Notes: a model not told the origin generated them from the letters alone. Shown: positions 10,800-22,246, counted from the stretch's first letter. The stretch: 64,000 nucleotides of DNA from Prorocentrum cordatum (GCA_963575745.1 CAUYUJ010009791.1:65001-129000), one strand, 5' to 3'. Program-made: numbers and translations.

Positions 10800-11600
10800 G
10801 TGGCTCGCGGCTGCCGCAGCGGGGCGGAGAATGGGCCTGCACCATGCAAAACATTCCTCCTCAACCTCCTCCTCCTCCTCCTCCTTTCTCACGTCCTTCT
10901 TGAATTCCTTACTTCCTTGCTTCATTCCAAACTTCCTTCCTTCTTTCCGTCCCTCCTCCTCCTGAGGGACGGCTGGGGGATCTGAGCTGGATGGAACCCC
11001 AGAAAATCGATCATGAGGGGTGGTGGTGGGGGGGGGGTGCGAAACCAAATCTTTTCAAACAAGCCCCTGGGCCCTGGGCCGCTCCCGAGGTCCATGTGGT
11101 GTACTTCGTTTGTCACGCAAGATCCGTTCTTAACGGTCCCGCAACCCGAAAGCAGCCCCTTCACTCACTCACTTAAGGCATGCGTCCAGCAGGGCGCGTT
11201 GGCACGACATTCGCTTCGGCCACCGCAGGGGAAGCAGGAATCGCGTGTATGTGGCGCGACGCATCGGGAAGGGAGGCGAGGGGGAGGGAGGGAGGGATGC
11301 GAGGGCGACGAAGAGGACGAAAAAAAGAAATGCACAATCAATATGCCGGACACGGTACGTCAAACGCGCTGCTAAAAAATGCAATCATGGATGTGCCATT
11401 TTGCTTACCAGGGAAAGAGGATAGACGAGTGCCACGACAGCGTCACAAACACTACGGCTCCACCTGCTACTACGATACACGCTGGGCCTATCGTTGTCCG
11501 GGTCTGCCTCTCAATGTGTGTTCGGCCCAGCGTTCGGAGTTCTCGCTTTCGTCGCGCCCGACATATCTAACCAGCAAGCTCGCCCCGGGATGCGATCTTC
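10800..11600. other. No gene seen; pyrimidine and purine patches
   Basis: Contains CCTCCTC runs at about 10,857-10,890, a G8 run near 11,030 and purine-rich sequence near 11,270-11,330. It lies downstream of the minus-strand LINE and may hold its 3' end, but no boundary is visible. Confidence 0.35.
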
Positions 11601-11614
11601 TGGAAAGCCTGCAC

Positions 11615-12594
11615 CTATCGGTCTCGCACCACGTCAAACACGGGGACGGAACCGGCGCGCTCGAAAGCAGCAGCGCTCGACACCCTCGAGTAATAAGAAC
11701 GCGGGGTGCTCAATATTTGGCGCAAGCACTTGCCATGAAAAACGCCCAACCGCCGATGTTTTTTTTTTGATTTTCGGAGGGGGGCAACCATACAGGCTCT
11801 AGTGAATATAAGTGGTTGCGAATCACGCAGCCTAATTATGTCTACGAGTTCTTTCTGTTGTGGCCCATTAAAAGAATGGTTCCGAACTTTGCGCAACTCT
11901 CGAAATAGAGCGGTGCCTTCACCCAATCATCGATTAAGCTATCGTCCCACACGGCCATCATTGGTAATCAATAATCCAAGGTGGATCGTTCGTCTGGCGA
12001 TTTTGCTGGTTTCTCTGTTTGGTCGCATTACGGAGCTGCTGGTCGATATTTGACTGTGTACCGTGTTACCCCTGTCTAACTCCATCCCGTATAATTGTCC
12101 CTCCGGAACTTTAGCCCTCAACAACGCTTGGATGCTACCTGTGTGATTTGGAATCAGAGCTGTGCCATCTGCGCACAATGCGTTTCGCGTTACCACATAT
12201 ACTGGTTCGCGTTGTAGGTGTAGCCTGTGCTAGACATCGTACAGCCTGGCAGTTTGAACAGCAATAGACATGTATGGAGATGCAAAGAAACCTGCGCTAT
12301 ACTAGCAACTTGTCGTTCTTCCACGGGAAATCCACAATGGTCAACAATGGTGATGAAGCGCCCCGCGTAAATTTCTTTGGTCGCCTGGGCCATGGGGGGC
12401 GGGACCCCGAAGCGAACCAATGCTCCACGCCAGCATTGCTGCTTCAGCCTGTCCAAAGCTTTGGCCAAATCGATCAGCGCCATTAGTGCGCCGCCTCTTT
12501 CGTGGAAGGAAGCTGCGTCCACCGCCCGCCAGATCACCACGAGGGCGTCTTTCGTGTCTCGCCAACGTCGGGGCCCAGACGGTGCACTGCGCAT
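11615..12594 (-). pseudogene. Reverse transcriptase of minus-strand LINE, degraded
   Basis: The first piece (12,594-12,190) carries DTKDALVVIW, the motif A region ALIDLAKALDR, then RFGVPPPMAQATKEIYAG and a degenerate motif B (SIAQ). The second (12,196-11,939) carries the motif C region as CADGTALI, followed by the expected EGQLYGMELDRG, so the second catalytic Asp is now Gly. The third (11,926-11,615) carries ATALFRELRK-like and HRRLGVFHGKCLRQIL, typical of the post-palm region. Frameshifts separate the pieces. Enzymatic activity is not expected. Confidence 0.75.
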
Positions 12595-13205
12595 TCGGAC
12601 TCCGCCCCCCTCGCAATTTCCTGCGATGGATCGTTGCAGCCGGCGCTCAGTACCCGACTGCCAGGAGAGAGATTGGGCGATAGTTGCTTGGCACGCGACG
12701 ATTCCTTTATCGACCAGTCGGATTTCTCAATCAGTCCGGCACGTCTCTGCCCCCCCCCCCCGCCCCTGCGTTTGCCGCGCGTCGGGGAGAACAGCGCGAG
12801 CATCGTTGCTTGAGAAAGAACTTCCCAAGAAATTAGAAGGGTGTCACCAGGACCACCAGCTTATTCAGCGCGGGCGTCTGAAAAGCAGGGGGAGCATCTG
12901 CGAACTTGGCGCCCCACTGACCTGTCTCAGAATAGTCGGCAAGGGCGTCTGGGCATCCAGCGGCGCGGGTGAGGTTGTCGTTCAAGTCTCGCACTCCAGC
13001 GCGTCTAGCTGGCGCCTTCCTCCGGAGACTTCTCGCGACCTCCCAGCTTCCACCTATCAAATTCTCGTTGGCCGTGCGATCTTTTTGAACTGCCGTGTGG
13101 ACCCAAGTGTTCAGAACACGCTCACGGTGGTGATCCCCGCTGCGCCGACATGGGGCTGCTTTGTTCCATAAGCCCCTGCACCGAAGATACCCAACGTTTC
13201 ATCAC

Positions 13206-14093
13206 TTAAACTAGCATGGTTGGTCGCGCATTCGATGCCGTAGCAAATGCATGCTCAATATTCGTGGCTAAGTCGGCGAACGCCCCCTCTGTCGCTCGCG
13301 ATGCCTCACCAGGGCTGCAGAAACTCCGCGCGAACTCCTTCTTCAAGCATCGGACCCGCGCCGACAATGCACCAACGCGAACCTGTGACGTCGCAGCTGT
13401 CTTGTCAATTCGGGAGCGCACGGCTACTTGCGTCAAGAAATGATGGCCGTTGAAAACAGCTGTCCTGTCGGTCCTGCAACCACGAATCCACTGTAGCACT
13501 GCGTCGTGGCAAAATACGTGGTCAATCTGGCTGATGCTGTACTGCGCGACGGCTTCCAGAGCTTGCGCCCGTTTGGTCTCCGCGGGCAACTAGTTGCCCA
13601 GATGGCATTGGGAAGCGCGCGTTGGCCATTGCCATGTCCCTTGCGATACATTGCCCCATCAACAACTACTTGCCCGGCTGCTAGCACCTATCCGTCTCAT
13701 ATTTCCAGTCGTCCCCTAGGCTTGGCTGATATAGACTCGCATCGAAGTCGCCAGGAACCAACGTCGTGTCGCGTGCGTTGTTGCTGCTCCTCGCTCCGAT
13801 GAGAAAACTTGCCGCTGGTCGTAAGAATGTCCACGATGCGGCGCACAGGCAAGGATAGTGCCCAAGACGGCGTGGTGGACACGTGCCCGCAAGGATGCCA
13901 ATCGCGGAGAGATTGCACGGAAAGCTACCATAGTTCGGCGTTCCCATGGAGCAAGGATAAGCCCCACGCCTGCATCAGAAAGGTAATTTGGCTCGAGTCC
14001 CCCAGGTAAACACATAAGGAATCCATAATTTCTTCGCAATGCGGACCATGCACTGGTGTCTCTTGCATACATACCCTTTACATGCTCGTCCAT
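13206..14093 (-). pseudogene. APE-type endonuclease of minus-strand LINE, degraded
   Basis: Piece 14,093-13,716 contains GVGLILAPWERRTMVAFRAI and ISPRLASLRAR, matching the central strands of non-LTR endonucleases. Piece 13,947-13,681 contains LVPGDFDASL, the GDFN-like metal and DNA-contact motif. Piece 13,687-13,433 contains NGQRALPNAIW, the NxNGxxL helix. Piece 13,589-13,206 contains SQIDHVFCHDAVL (the IDYI strand) and GHHFLTQVAV (the SDH strand, with Ser-Asp-His now Gly-His-His). The four pieces lie in different frames. The N-terminal catalytic Glu region was not found. Confidence 0.7.
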
Positions 14094-14372
14094 CGCATCA
14101 TCTTCGCTAGTTCGGTGAGATTTATCTGGGGATCGCCCCGAAACCGTTCGACGCTCCAGGACCCAATGCGCTCACAGAGTAGAGGGCTGCAGAAGCGGCG
14201 AGGCTGGGGCGACCTGAGGACGCAGACGAAAAATGAGGTGCGCCTTCCGCGCGGTGACGCATGAAGGTTGCTTTGCCCAGACTCGCACGCCCACCGGCTT
14301 CAGATGCGATAGATGTGTGATGGCGGGCCCCGGGGGCCGCCACGTTTCTACTGGGCGGTCCTGCCTTTGAAC

Positions 14373-14666
14373 TTAGAGCTGTCCCTTGGCCGACCCTTTC
14401 ATACCGGCTGCAGCCCTGTCTAGGATGGCGTTGTTTTTGCCGACCAGACCTGTTAGTTTAGGATTGCTGTAGAGCCCTTCCCAAACCCTCCTCTTCTCCA
14501 ACCAATCAAATGCCAACGCGTTATCTGCTATTGTCACCTGCGCCACAATCTCTCTCCCCCAATTCCTGGCGCACGGCAAATCATCAGTGGAAACGTTTGT
14601 TTTGCACTGGTTCTGCAAATCGTCTTGGAGAGTATATTTCAACCCGAAATGAAAAACGCATCGCAT
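14373..14666 (-). pseudogene. Unrecognised 97-codon segment upstream of minus-strand LINE
   Basis: The minus-strand frame ending at 14,373 is complex rather than repetitive for its last 97 codons (for example VTIADNALAFDWLEKRRVWE, LYSNPKLTGLVGKNNAILD). It lies 5' of the minus-strand endonuclease in the same orientation, so it could be an ORF1 or 5' remnant of that element. No family recognised. Beyond 14,666 the same frame runs into minisatellite sequence. Confidence 0.3.
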
Positions 14667-14829
14667 GCAACGTAGGGGGCAGGTTCTGCGTTGCTCAGAT
14701 CTTCGCACCCGCGTGAAGATCGTTTTTAAGTCTGGGCCCGTAACGGCAGTTACTGGGGGTGGGGCAAGGGGGGACCTAAACAGTAACGATGGGGGCGGGG
14801 GCGGCGGAAGGGGGCGGGCGGGGGGGCAC

Positions 14830-15085
14830 GCGTTCACCGCAGCGCCTGTGCACGGAGCTTGTGCACACCGCAGCGCCTGCGTACACCGCACCAGCCGCGT
14901 GCGACACAGCGCCGGTGCACACCGTAGTGCCTGCGTGCACCACAGCGCCTGTGTACGCCGCAGCGCCCGTGTACACAAAAGTAGCCGTGTGCAACACAGC
15001 GCCTGTGCACACCGCAGTGCCTGTGTGCACCGCATCGCGTGTGTACACCGCATCGCCCGCGTACACAAGAGCAGCCGTTTGTAAC
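14830..15085. repeat. 18-bp minisatellite, array 1
   Basis: Degenerate units of the form GCGCCTGTGTACACCGCA. In frame it gives repeats such as YTGAVVCTGAV on the minus strand, which are not a real protein. Confidence 0.85.
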
Positions 15086-15109
15086 GAGGGGGGTGGGGCG
15101 GCCTCAAAT

Positions 15110-15440
15110 GACAGCTACCCAGGGCTCGCCGAACGGGGCAAGGCGAGCGCGCGACATCGCTGCGGACGCGCGCGGGGAGCTGCTGCAGGCCAGCGGAGCG
15201 GGCGGCAGTTCCCCAGCAGGTGCGCGGCGCCACCTGGGACGGCTCAGCTCGCGCCATCCGCCATGCCGTGCCGCCCTCCACGCGAGGGCAGACCACCGAA
15301 GCCACGTCCTGGGAGCGGAGGTGTGCGGCGTCACCTGGGACTGCGCAGCCCGCGCTGTCCTCCAGGCCGTGCCTCCCGCAAACGCAAGAGGACCACCGAA
15401 GCCACCCCCTCCTGGCTAGCGCGAGGACCTAATGCGGGAG
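15110..15440. repeat. Two-copy tandem repeat, about 110 bp
   Basis: Blocks GTGCGGCGYCACCTGGGA, CCGTGCCKCCC and GACCACCGAAGCCAC repeat twice between the two minisatellite arrays. Confidence 0.6.
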
Positions 15441-15584
15441 CGCTGCAGCTCCTCGCGCATGGCGTCAGGGGGTGGAGGCACCGCGCAAAGGAAACCGGCG
15501 TCCGCCGCGGCGCGCACGCACTGACACTCCTCGGGGGGATTCAGCGCAGCGGGCTCACCCATTAGCAGCGCCAGGCGCAGCGCC

Positions 15585-15900
15585 TTACACCACAGCGCCT
15601 GTGTACACCGCATTGCCTGTGTGCACCACGGCGCCAGTGTACACCACAGCAGCCTTGGGCAACACAGCGCCGGTGTACATCAGTGCCTGCGTGTTCCACA
15701 GCTCCTGCGTGTACCAAAATGGAGCGCCTGAACGCCTTCGTCGCAGAGCCCACGTGCACCACAACGCATGTGTACACCACGTGGCACGCGCACACCACAA
15801 CAGCCGTGTGCATCACAGATCCGTTGCCGCATGTACCGCTGTAGCCGTGCGCGTGCACCGCAGCGCCTGCGCAGCCCGCAGGTACCGCCCGCGTGCACCA
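15585..15900. repeat. 18-bp minisatellite, array 2
   Basis: Same ACAGCGCCTGTGTACACC-type unit as the array at 14,830, more diverged towards its 3' end. Confidence 0.8.
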
Positions 15901-15919
15901 GAGGTGAAAAGGGTATGGG

Positions 15920-16265
15920 ACTAGGTGGGAGGAGGTAGGATGACGTAGGTATTCTCGGGAGGACGTGGGGAGGAGGCGGGAGGACATGGGGAGAGGTGGG
16001 AAGACGTGGGAGGAGGTAGGAGGACTCGCGAGGACGTGGGGGGAGGGCGGGGAGGATGTGGCAGGTGGGAAAAGTCGGGACGGGATGGGGGGAGGTGGGA
16101 AGAGGTGCGGGGAAGGTGGGGGGAGGTGGGATTAAGTGGGAGGATGTAGGATGACGTAGGAGGATTCAGGAGGACTTCGGGAGGAAGTGCGAGGACATCG
16201 GGAGATGTGCGAAGATGTGGGGGGATGTGGGAGAAGGTACGAGGACTCGCGAGGACGCAAGAAAA
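15920..16265. repeat. G-rich minisatellite
   Basis: Degenerate GTGGGAGGAGGT / GGAGGACGTGGG units with many GGG runs, all on one strand. Confidence 0.8.
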
Positions 16266-16269
16266 GGGC

Positions 16270-16680
16270 GGGGGACGCTGCTACCTGACACCGCGCGGAT
16301 CTTTCAATCTTGAACGATCTGCGACACCGGAAGCTCTAGGCCCGATCTTGAACCATGATTTCGCACCGCGGGCTCGCTTCTGCGAACCCGGGGGCCCGAC
16401 AGGCCTCCCCTCCCCCACGAGGCGCGTCGCAAGCTTGAGCGCCCGCGCTGGCGTCAATGCTGGACCTTCCGCCAGGTCAGCGAACTCAGCGCCGATCCAG
16501 ACATCTGTGCGGACCTCCGAAACTACAAGTTCATGTCGCCAGCAGACGCTTGATCCGCCTCCGTGTCTCCTGGCACGCCGAAGCGTGGACGAATGCAAAC
16601 TGTTGTCAGGTCCCTGCTTCTTCCCCGTTCTGATGCATTCGCCGCTGCTCCCCCTCCTTGTTTTGTTGCGGGTCTGAACA
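16270..16680. other. No gene seen
   Basis: Mixed-composition sequence with no recognised domain or repeat. Confidence 0.4.
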
Positions 16681-16689
16681 AAACAATAG

Positions 16690-16865
16690 CCTGACAACAC
16701 CGCGGCGCGCAAGCACAACTGTAGCCCGCGAGTACAACCGAGGCCTGTGAGAGAAACATGGGGAGGATGGACCATCATCTTCGATTGTCACCAAGGCAGG
16801 GGTGCTTGCGCGCAAAACGGCGCCTGCGTACACCACAACAGCCGCGTGCAACACAGCCGCGCGCA
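16690..16865. repeat. 18-bp minisatellite, degenerate array 3
   Basis: Scattered units (GCGCCTGCGTACACCACA, ACAGCCGCGTGCAACACA) related to arrays 1 and 2. Confidence 0.55.
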
Positions 16866-17187
16866 CTGGAAGGCGGGGTTCGCGACACCGCCCGCCGTAC
16901 GATCGTTACCGTTACGGGGTGGGGTGGTGGGGGGGGGGCGGACCTGCTGCGACGAGCGCTACCCGGGGGGGGCGATACAGATACAAAAAAAATGTGTGCC
17001 GTTCCTGATCTGCGCAACATCCCAACAGCCAGGTCGTGAAGGTCCTCGCCATCGAACTCCACGAACAAAAGATTACGGAATCCCCCCCTTGAGTAAACAT
17101 CTCGTGAAGTCGGCACATTGACTTCGCGTAAGGTGTCCGTCAACCGTGCAGCGCAATAGTCAAACACACACATATATATACAATACG

Positions 17188-19104
17188 GCATTGGCGCTGC
17201 GCGCCATGCACCTTGGTCCTTTGGAATTCGCACGCTAGCGGACTGCGATCGTGCGCACATGCGCACACACATATGCGTATATGAACGCATAGTACATATG
17301 TACATATAGAATACGTTTGTACGGATATGTACATGTATATGCAAATGGTGAGTGCAACTATGCGTGCGCATACACATGCGTATATCAGGCGGTGGTGGCC
17401 TGACCAGTTGCTCATATCATCGCGCCACTAAAAGGCGCGAGGGTCTCAGGCAAACGCGGCCAGACTACCATGGGGCAGCGCGTCGCCGAGGTCAGCGTTG
17501 CGAGTGCGTCCGGGGTGAAAATGGCCTGGACACCTCCGCTCAGGGGAGGGCATGGCCGCAGCCAGCCGTGCGAGGAAGTTTCAAGCGAGGAGCGGTCTGA
17601 ACACCTCTGCTCAGGGCATCCTCGAACGTAGAGCTGCGAGAAGTCGCGCGCGAAAGTGGCCGAACCGCCATGGCGCAAGGCACCTCCGAAGTGAGACTTG
17701 CGAGAGTGTCTCAGGCGACAGCGGCTGGAACGCCTCAACTGAGAGTGTCTCGGGCCCGAGAGCTGCGACGACGTCTCAAGCGAAAACGGCGGGACCGATG
17801 CGGAGCAAAGCGCTTCTGAGGTCGGAGTTACGAGCATATCTCTGGCGAAGCGGATTAGACTACTTTCCGTTATCTCCTCTTCCTCCTTCCCATGTTCCTT
17901 TTCTCCTCTTCCTCCTCCTCCCCCTCCTCCTCCTCCTCCTCCTCCTCCTCCTCCTCTTCCTCCCCCTCCTCTTCCTCCCCCCCCTCTCCGCTTCTTTTTT
18001 TGCCCATTCCCCCCGCCCCTGGCGGCGCGGCGCGGCGCCGCTCGGCCTCTCTGCGAGTCAAGCGGCGCAGGGTGAGAGAACCCCCCCGAATTAGGAACGG
18101 TTTTTCCCGGGCCGCCAAAGGGGCCCGAAGGTAATGCGAGAGGCGGCGCAATTCTTGAAATCCCCCAGGGGCTCCTCGGATTCGGCCGGCCCTCTCCGGT
18201 AAGGTAGGCAAGGGCACCAACGGCGCGTCCGGATGAGATGGCGCCGTGGCCCCGACGGTTTGTATTGAGTGTTGCGAGAAGCTCAGTCGAGGCGGGAGGA
18301 AGAACATGAAGAGGATGAGGAGAAGGAGGAGGAAGAGGAGGAGGATGAGAAGGAGGAAGAGGATGAAGAGGACAGATTATGTGGATATCTGGGGCATAGC
18401 CGAGGTGTCGCGGAAGAAATCCGCAGCAGAGACTTGGGAGAGTGAGGAGAGCTGCTTCTGCTAGACCTTTGGCGGGGCGGAACGTGAAACATCACGGGGA
18501 ATTAGGAGAAGGAGGAGGAGGAGGTAGAGGAGGAAGAGAATGAGGAAGAGGAGGAGGAGCTCTTGGGTCTTTCGGTGGTTTGAACGAATAATGGCCTCGC
18601 TGCGCCATTTGATACGACAACGACGACGACGACGAAGGCGACGACAAAGAGAAGGGAGAATGAGAGGGGGAGACCGCTGTGTTGGGATCTCGTGGTGCGC
18701 CTCCCGGGGCCCTCTGGGAGGCAGTTTTGAAGCCTCTTGGGGGTGGTTTGGGGTTCTTGGGATCTTTTTGGGGCCTCTTGGGGGCCTCCTTGGGGGCTCC
18801 TTGGGGCCTCTTGGGAGCCTCTTGGGGCCTCTTGGGGCTCTCTCCGGGCGTCTTGGGGCCCTCTCGCGGCCGAAAATTTAGTTTTTGGATTTTTGGGCGC
18901 CCTCTTGGGTCTCTCTTGGGGCCGTCTTGGTGCTCTCTTGGGCCGTCTTGGGCGCCTCTTGGGCGGTCTCGGAGTCCTCCTGGACCGTCTTGGGGCCTTC
19001 TTGGGGGCCTCTTGGGCAGTATTGGGGCGATCTAGGGAGCCTCTTGGGCCATTGTGGAGCGTCGGGAAGCGGGAAAAGCGAGAAGGCCAAAAACATCGAA
19101 AAGC
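17188..19104. repeat. Segmental duplication, copy A
   Basis: Aligned end to end in the same orientation with 30,675-32,517. The copies begin at GCATTGGCGCTGCGCGCC and end near GCCAAAAACATYGAAAA. Shared internal order is: a CGCACGCTAG/ACATATGTA segment, a block with ACTAAAAGGCGCGAGGGTCTC, a (TCC)n tract, CGGCGCGGCGCCGCTCGG, a (GGA)n tract, then CTTGGGGGCCTC repeats. Most differences are repeat-length changes; copy B also lacks about 20 bp around 18,730-18,750. Confidence 0.9.
17878..17998. repeat. (TCC)n tract within copy A
   Basis: TCC/TTCC run; the equivalent tract in copy B (31,328-31,432) is shorter and less regular. Confidence 0.9.
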
Positions 19105-19260
19105 ACACAAGAAAATCAACAATTGTAGCCTCTCGGGGCTCTCTTGGGAGGCCTCTTGGGGGTCTCTGGGGGCGTCTTGGACGCGTCTTGGGCAATCTTG
19201 GGCCCAGATTGGGCGTCTTGGGCCGATCTTTGGGTGTCTCGGGGCCCTCTTTGGCCGCCG
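18680..19260. repeat. CTTGGGGGCCTC minisatellite
   Basis: Degenerate (CTCTTGGG)/(GGGGGCCTCTTGG) units that translate as LGxLLGxSWG repeats. They continue past the duplication end to about 19,260. A G13 run follows at about 19,356-19,368. Confidence 0.85.
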
Positions 19261-19460
19261 TGGGGGCTTTTTTTTCGCGTCGCACTCGCAGGACAGACAC
19301 GGAGCACTCTGCAGGAGCGCCCCAAAGGCTCGGGGAGGCCGAAATTCGTTTGGAGGGGGGGGGGGGGGGGCACCGTGTGCCGCTTTTCCGGGGTCCCCGA
19401 CCCTGTAAAAATATACGAATAGGAATATTACCCACCGCTGGCGTTACCAAGCGTTTGCCA

Positions 19461-19841
19461 TCACCATCGGCAGGTGTACTCTTCGAAAGCGGTGCTCGGA
19501 GGCCTATAGTGTTGAACCTGATGTTCTATACCCTGGATTTTCGATTCCAACCGTCGTAGAAGTGTGTGATCATGACCTGGCAGAGGACGGCTGGGATGAG
19601 TAACTTGATTCCAGCAGCTCGATGCGTTTGGCAAGCTCGTCAATCTCTTGCTCAACGGGCTGACCGCGTTATGAAAATCACGCTGTGATGCTCCTTGGAT
19701 CTTGATGGCTGTGATGTCCCAGATCGGGTTCAACTGCCCATTCAAAATCTGTCGGAAAGTGTCCGGAATAAGGCTTTGGCCGTCGGCTGTGGATCCGCCC
19801 GAATCACAAGGCAAAGCAGGAGGGGCTTGGAACAGTGCCAC
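19461..19841 (-). CDS. Unrecognised 126-residue open frame
   Basis: Non-repetitive minus-strand frame of normal amino-acid complexity (DTFRQILNGQLNPIWDITAI, then LLRRLESKIQGIEHQVQHY near the C-terminus). Its helical pieces are of the kind seen in retroelement ORF1 proteins, but no recognisable family signature is present. It may be a fragment. Confidence 0.3.
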   Translation of the reverse strand: MALFQAPPALPCDSGGSTADGQSLIPDTFRQILNGQLNPIWDITAIKIQGASQRDFHNAVSPLSKRLTSLPNASSCWNQVTHPSRPLPGHDHTLLRRLESKIQGIEHQVQHYRPPSTAFEEYTCRW

Positions 19842-19849
19842 TGGTTCTG

Positions 19850-21215
19850 CCAGTGGATAACTGAGGGCTGTCGTCGCCGTTCAGCACTGCTTGAGCAGTT
19901 GCCTGAGTGGGGTACCTTGCACGCGCGAGTCGCCGCCTGCGCCCGAGGACATCGACGTGTTCTCGAATGTAGGCGAGAGGCGTCGCCTCTGAGGCGACGC
20001 CAGTCGGCGGTGCGTGTGGGGAGTGTGCTGTGGAGAGTGTGGCAGCCGAGAAACCTCCTCGAACCCAGAACCTCGAACCTTGCCCTCCCCACTCTGGCTG
20101 GCCGGGACCAGTGCTGGGCCACCTCGGACCCCCAGACGGCTCCAGCTTCCTCTCCCGCACATGCAAGCGCGCGAGCGTCGGCACAGGCAAAGGCGCAATC
20201 GTCGCCTGCCATGCTGCCTTCTGCGCCGTGCAGCCCGGCCCACATCCAAGCGGGGGCGCGGGAGGGCGCTCACGCCGCCCGCTAGTGCGCCAGCATGCCG
20301 AACAGGGAGTCTTTCTGGAGGCACACGGCCTCTGGCGACGCGCACATGCGGCGGCGTCGTCGTCGTCGACGTCGTCGCGCCGCAACTGGGTGGGCCAGCA
20401 TGCCGAAGAGTGGGTATCCCGGTCTCCCTGAAGGCGCATGGGCGACGACAACAAAAGGGGTCTGACGCGAGATGCCACACCGACCTTTCGCCGCGGCCTA
20501 CGCGGGCGGCCAGCGCGGCACGCCGGTGGAGTCGAGGGCGTTTACGCGCGCCCTCATGCGGGCAGCTTGCGCGCACATGTCGGTGACGCATTCGACCCTG
20601 TTTTCTTACGCCGATCACACGGCCTCTCGACGCGCACATGCACCGGCGTCGTCGTCGTCGTCGTCGTCAAAGTCGTCGTCGTCGACGAAGTCAGCGCTTT
20701 TCGAGACCTCCGGGGGCTCTCGACGCCGCGCGTCCGGGCGAGGCGTGGAGGGCTGGTCTCGGGACGGGCCCCGCGGGAGGTCTGGGCGCGGTGTCGGGCC
20801 GGAGCACGCCGAGGCGGGGCGGGCTTCCGAGCGGGGATGGGCCCGGACAGCGCTCTGCGCTCTCGTTTGGTTTTCGTTGTCCCTCGACCTGTCTTCGATC
20901 CGCCTTCGCTGCAACACGCAGGCGAAACGAGAACGGCCCACGACATATGCTAAAACACCGCTCACGTCGACCCCTGCTTCCGAGAGTCCAGAACTTGGAC
21001 GTCGTGATTGTGGTCGTAGCGCGGGCCCCCGGAACTCTGGACCCCTTCACCAGGGCCGGCTTCTCGTGCCTCGGCAGCCCCAGGGGCCCGGCAGAAGGCC
21101 CCCCAGAGGCCCAGCGCAGCCAAAAGTCGCAGGCCTGTCTGCTCCTGGCGCAAACAACATGTCTGGGCCTGGCATAGAAGAAAAGCACAAGCATACGTAC
21201 ACACAAGCCTCTGGA
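19850..21215. other. No gene seen; short GTC-repeat patches
   Basis: (GTC)n patches lie at about 20,350-20,385 and 20,645-20,695. Each is preceded by GACGCGCACATGC, so a block of this region is duplicated about 290 bp apart. No domain recognised. Confidence 0.45.
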
Positions 21216-21219
21216 CGTA

Positions 21220-21357
21220 CACGCGGACTTCTTGCATCGGCGCTGGACCCCACTCTCCCTGGCGGACAGAGCTCCCCGGGGGCGGCGCCGGAAGCGCCGC
21301 CAGGGAGGGGGGCCCAGCGCCGATCCGAGAGAACTCCGTGTGGGGACCTCCGAACGT
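21220..21357. mobile_element. GGATCCGCGCTGG-family TIR element
   Basis: The left part (ACACGCGGACTTCTTGCATC, GGCGCTGG) faces the right part (CCAGCGCCGATCC, then ACTCCGTGTGG). The GC-rich centre GGCGGCGCCGGAAGCGCCGCC is palindromic. Related to 2,695-2,820 and 50,304-50,432. Confidence 0.55.
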
Positions 21358-21645
21358 TTGGCACCAGGCGCCACATCTGGGCTGTCAGGGACATTGCTGC
21401 GATCAGGGGCTGCGCCCGTAGGAGATTCGTCACCGTGCCGCGAGGCGCACGAGCTCGAATGCCCCAGCCCACATCCCCGAGGTCGTGTTTTTCCGCGTCG
21501 TCGACCCCCCGGGGTCTGGACCCCTTCCCCAGGACCAGCTTTTCAGCTCGAGTTGTTTCTTGTGGACGGTCCCGAAGCCTGGTGAGGGCCCCGAGGGGCC
21601 GAAAACGGGCGATTCTCACGATTTTCCATGACCCAAGTGGTCCTT

Positions 21646-21804
21646 CAGTGGAGGCCAGTCTACAAGAAACCTTCCAGAAGAAACCCAACCCTGAGACCCC
21701 AGGACGTCCCTAAAGCCACGCTTTCCATAGCAAAACCATGAAACCCAAGAAGCCCAGGGCAGCCTGGAGGCAGGCAGGGTGTTTCTTGGCGTGGGCCTCC
21801 GCTG
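21646..21804 (-). mobile_element. CAGTGG-end MITE, reverse copy
   Basis: Reverse-orientation member of the family at 54,047, 58,662 and 61,374: CAGTGGAGGCCAGTC on the left and GGGCCTCCGCTG on the right. The interior carries the complement of CCCAAGAAGCCCAGGGCA-type sequence shared by all copies. The right side is followed by TA; the left flank is TT. Confidence 0.7.
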
Positions 21805-21934
21805 TATGCAATGTTGTTTCTCTTCGATGGCAGCCCCACCCGCGGGCCGGGGCCCGACCAGGGCCTGGGGTCCAGCGCCATTCGTCGTCCTGCTGGCGCC
21901 CGCCGCCCCTCGTCTTTCGAGGATATCGAGGACC

Positions 21935-22165
21935 GAAAAACCGAGGACGGCGCATCGAGGATCGAGGCTGGCTGGAGCATCGAGGATGGAGGATCGAGGA
22001 TGGAGGAGCGAGGATGGTGAAGTCAAGGATGGAGGGTCGAGGATCGAGACTGGAGCATCGAGGATGGAGCATCGAGGATGGAGCATCGAGGATGGAGCAT
22101 CGAGGATCGAGGATGTGGAGGAATCTCGGATGGAGGATGGAGGGAGGATCGAGGAGCATGGCTGG
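21935..22165. repeat. GGAGCATCGAGGAT minisatellite
   Basis: About fifteen degenerate units of GGAGCATCGAGGAT / GGATCGAGGATGGAG. Confidence 0.85.
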
Positions 22166-22246
22166 AGACCAGATCGCAAGCCCAAACACCATCATAATAC
22201 AGCAAGACGTACAACGCAGAACACCGTAAACCAATTTCTCAATTAA

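Larger units (their letters stand above)
11615..14093 (-). mobile_element. Decayed non-LTR retrotransposon, minus strand
   Basis: Minus-strand fragments run in the expected order from high to low coordinate: endonuclease (14,093-13,206), a linker (about 13,060-12,833), then reverse transcriptase palm and C-terminal pieces (12,594-11,615). Frames change several times and catalytic residues are altered, so this is an old inactive copy. Motif style differs from both the 39.8-45.8 kb element and the 50.9 kb remnant, so it belongs to a separate lineage. The 3' end and any tail are not visible. Confidence 0.75.

Noticed and set aside
18680-19560. Gly/Leu/Trp-rich frames (LGxLLGxSWG) as a possible membrane or structural protein
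   Set aside because: They come from degenerate CTTGGGGGCC minisatellite units and are open in more than one frame.
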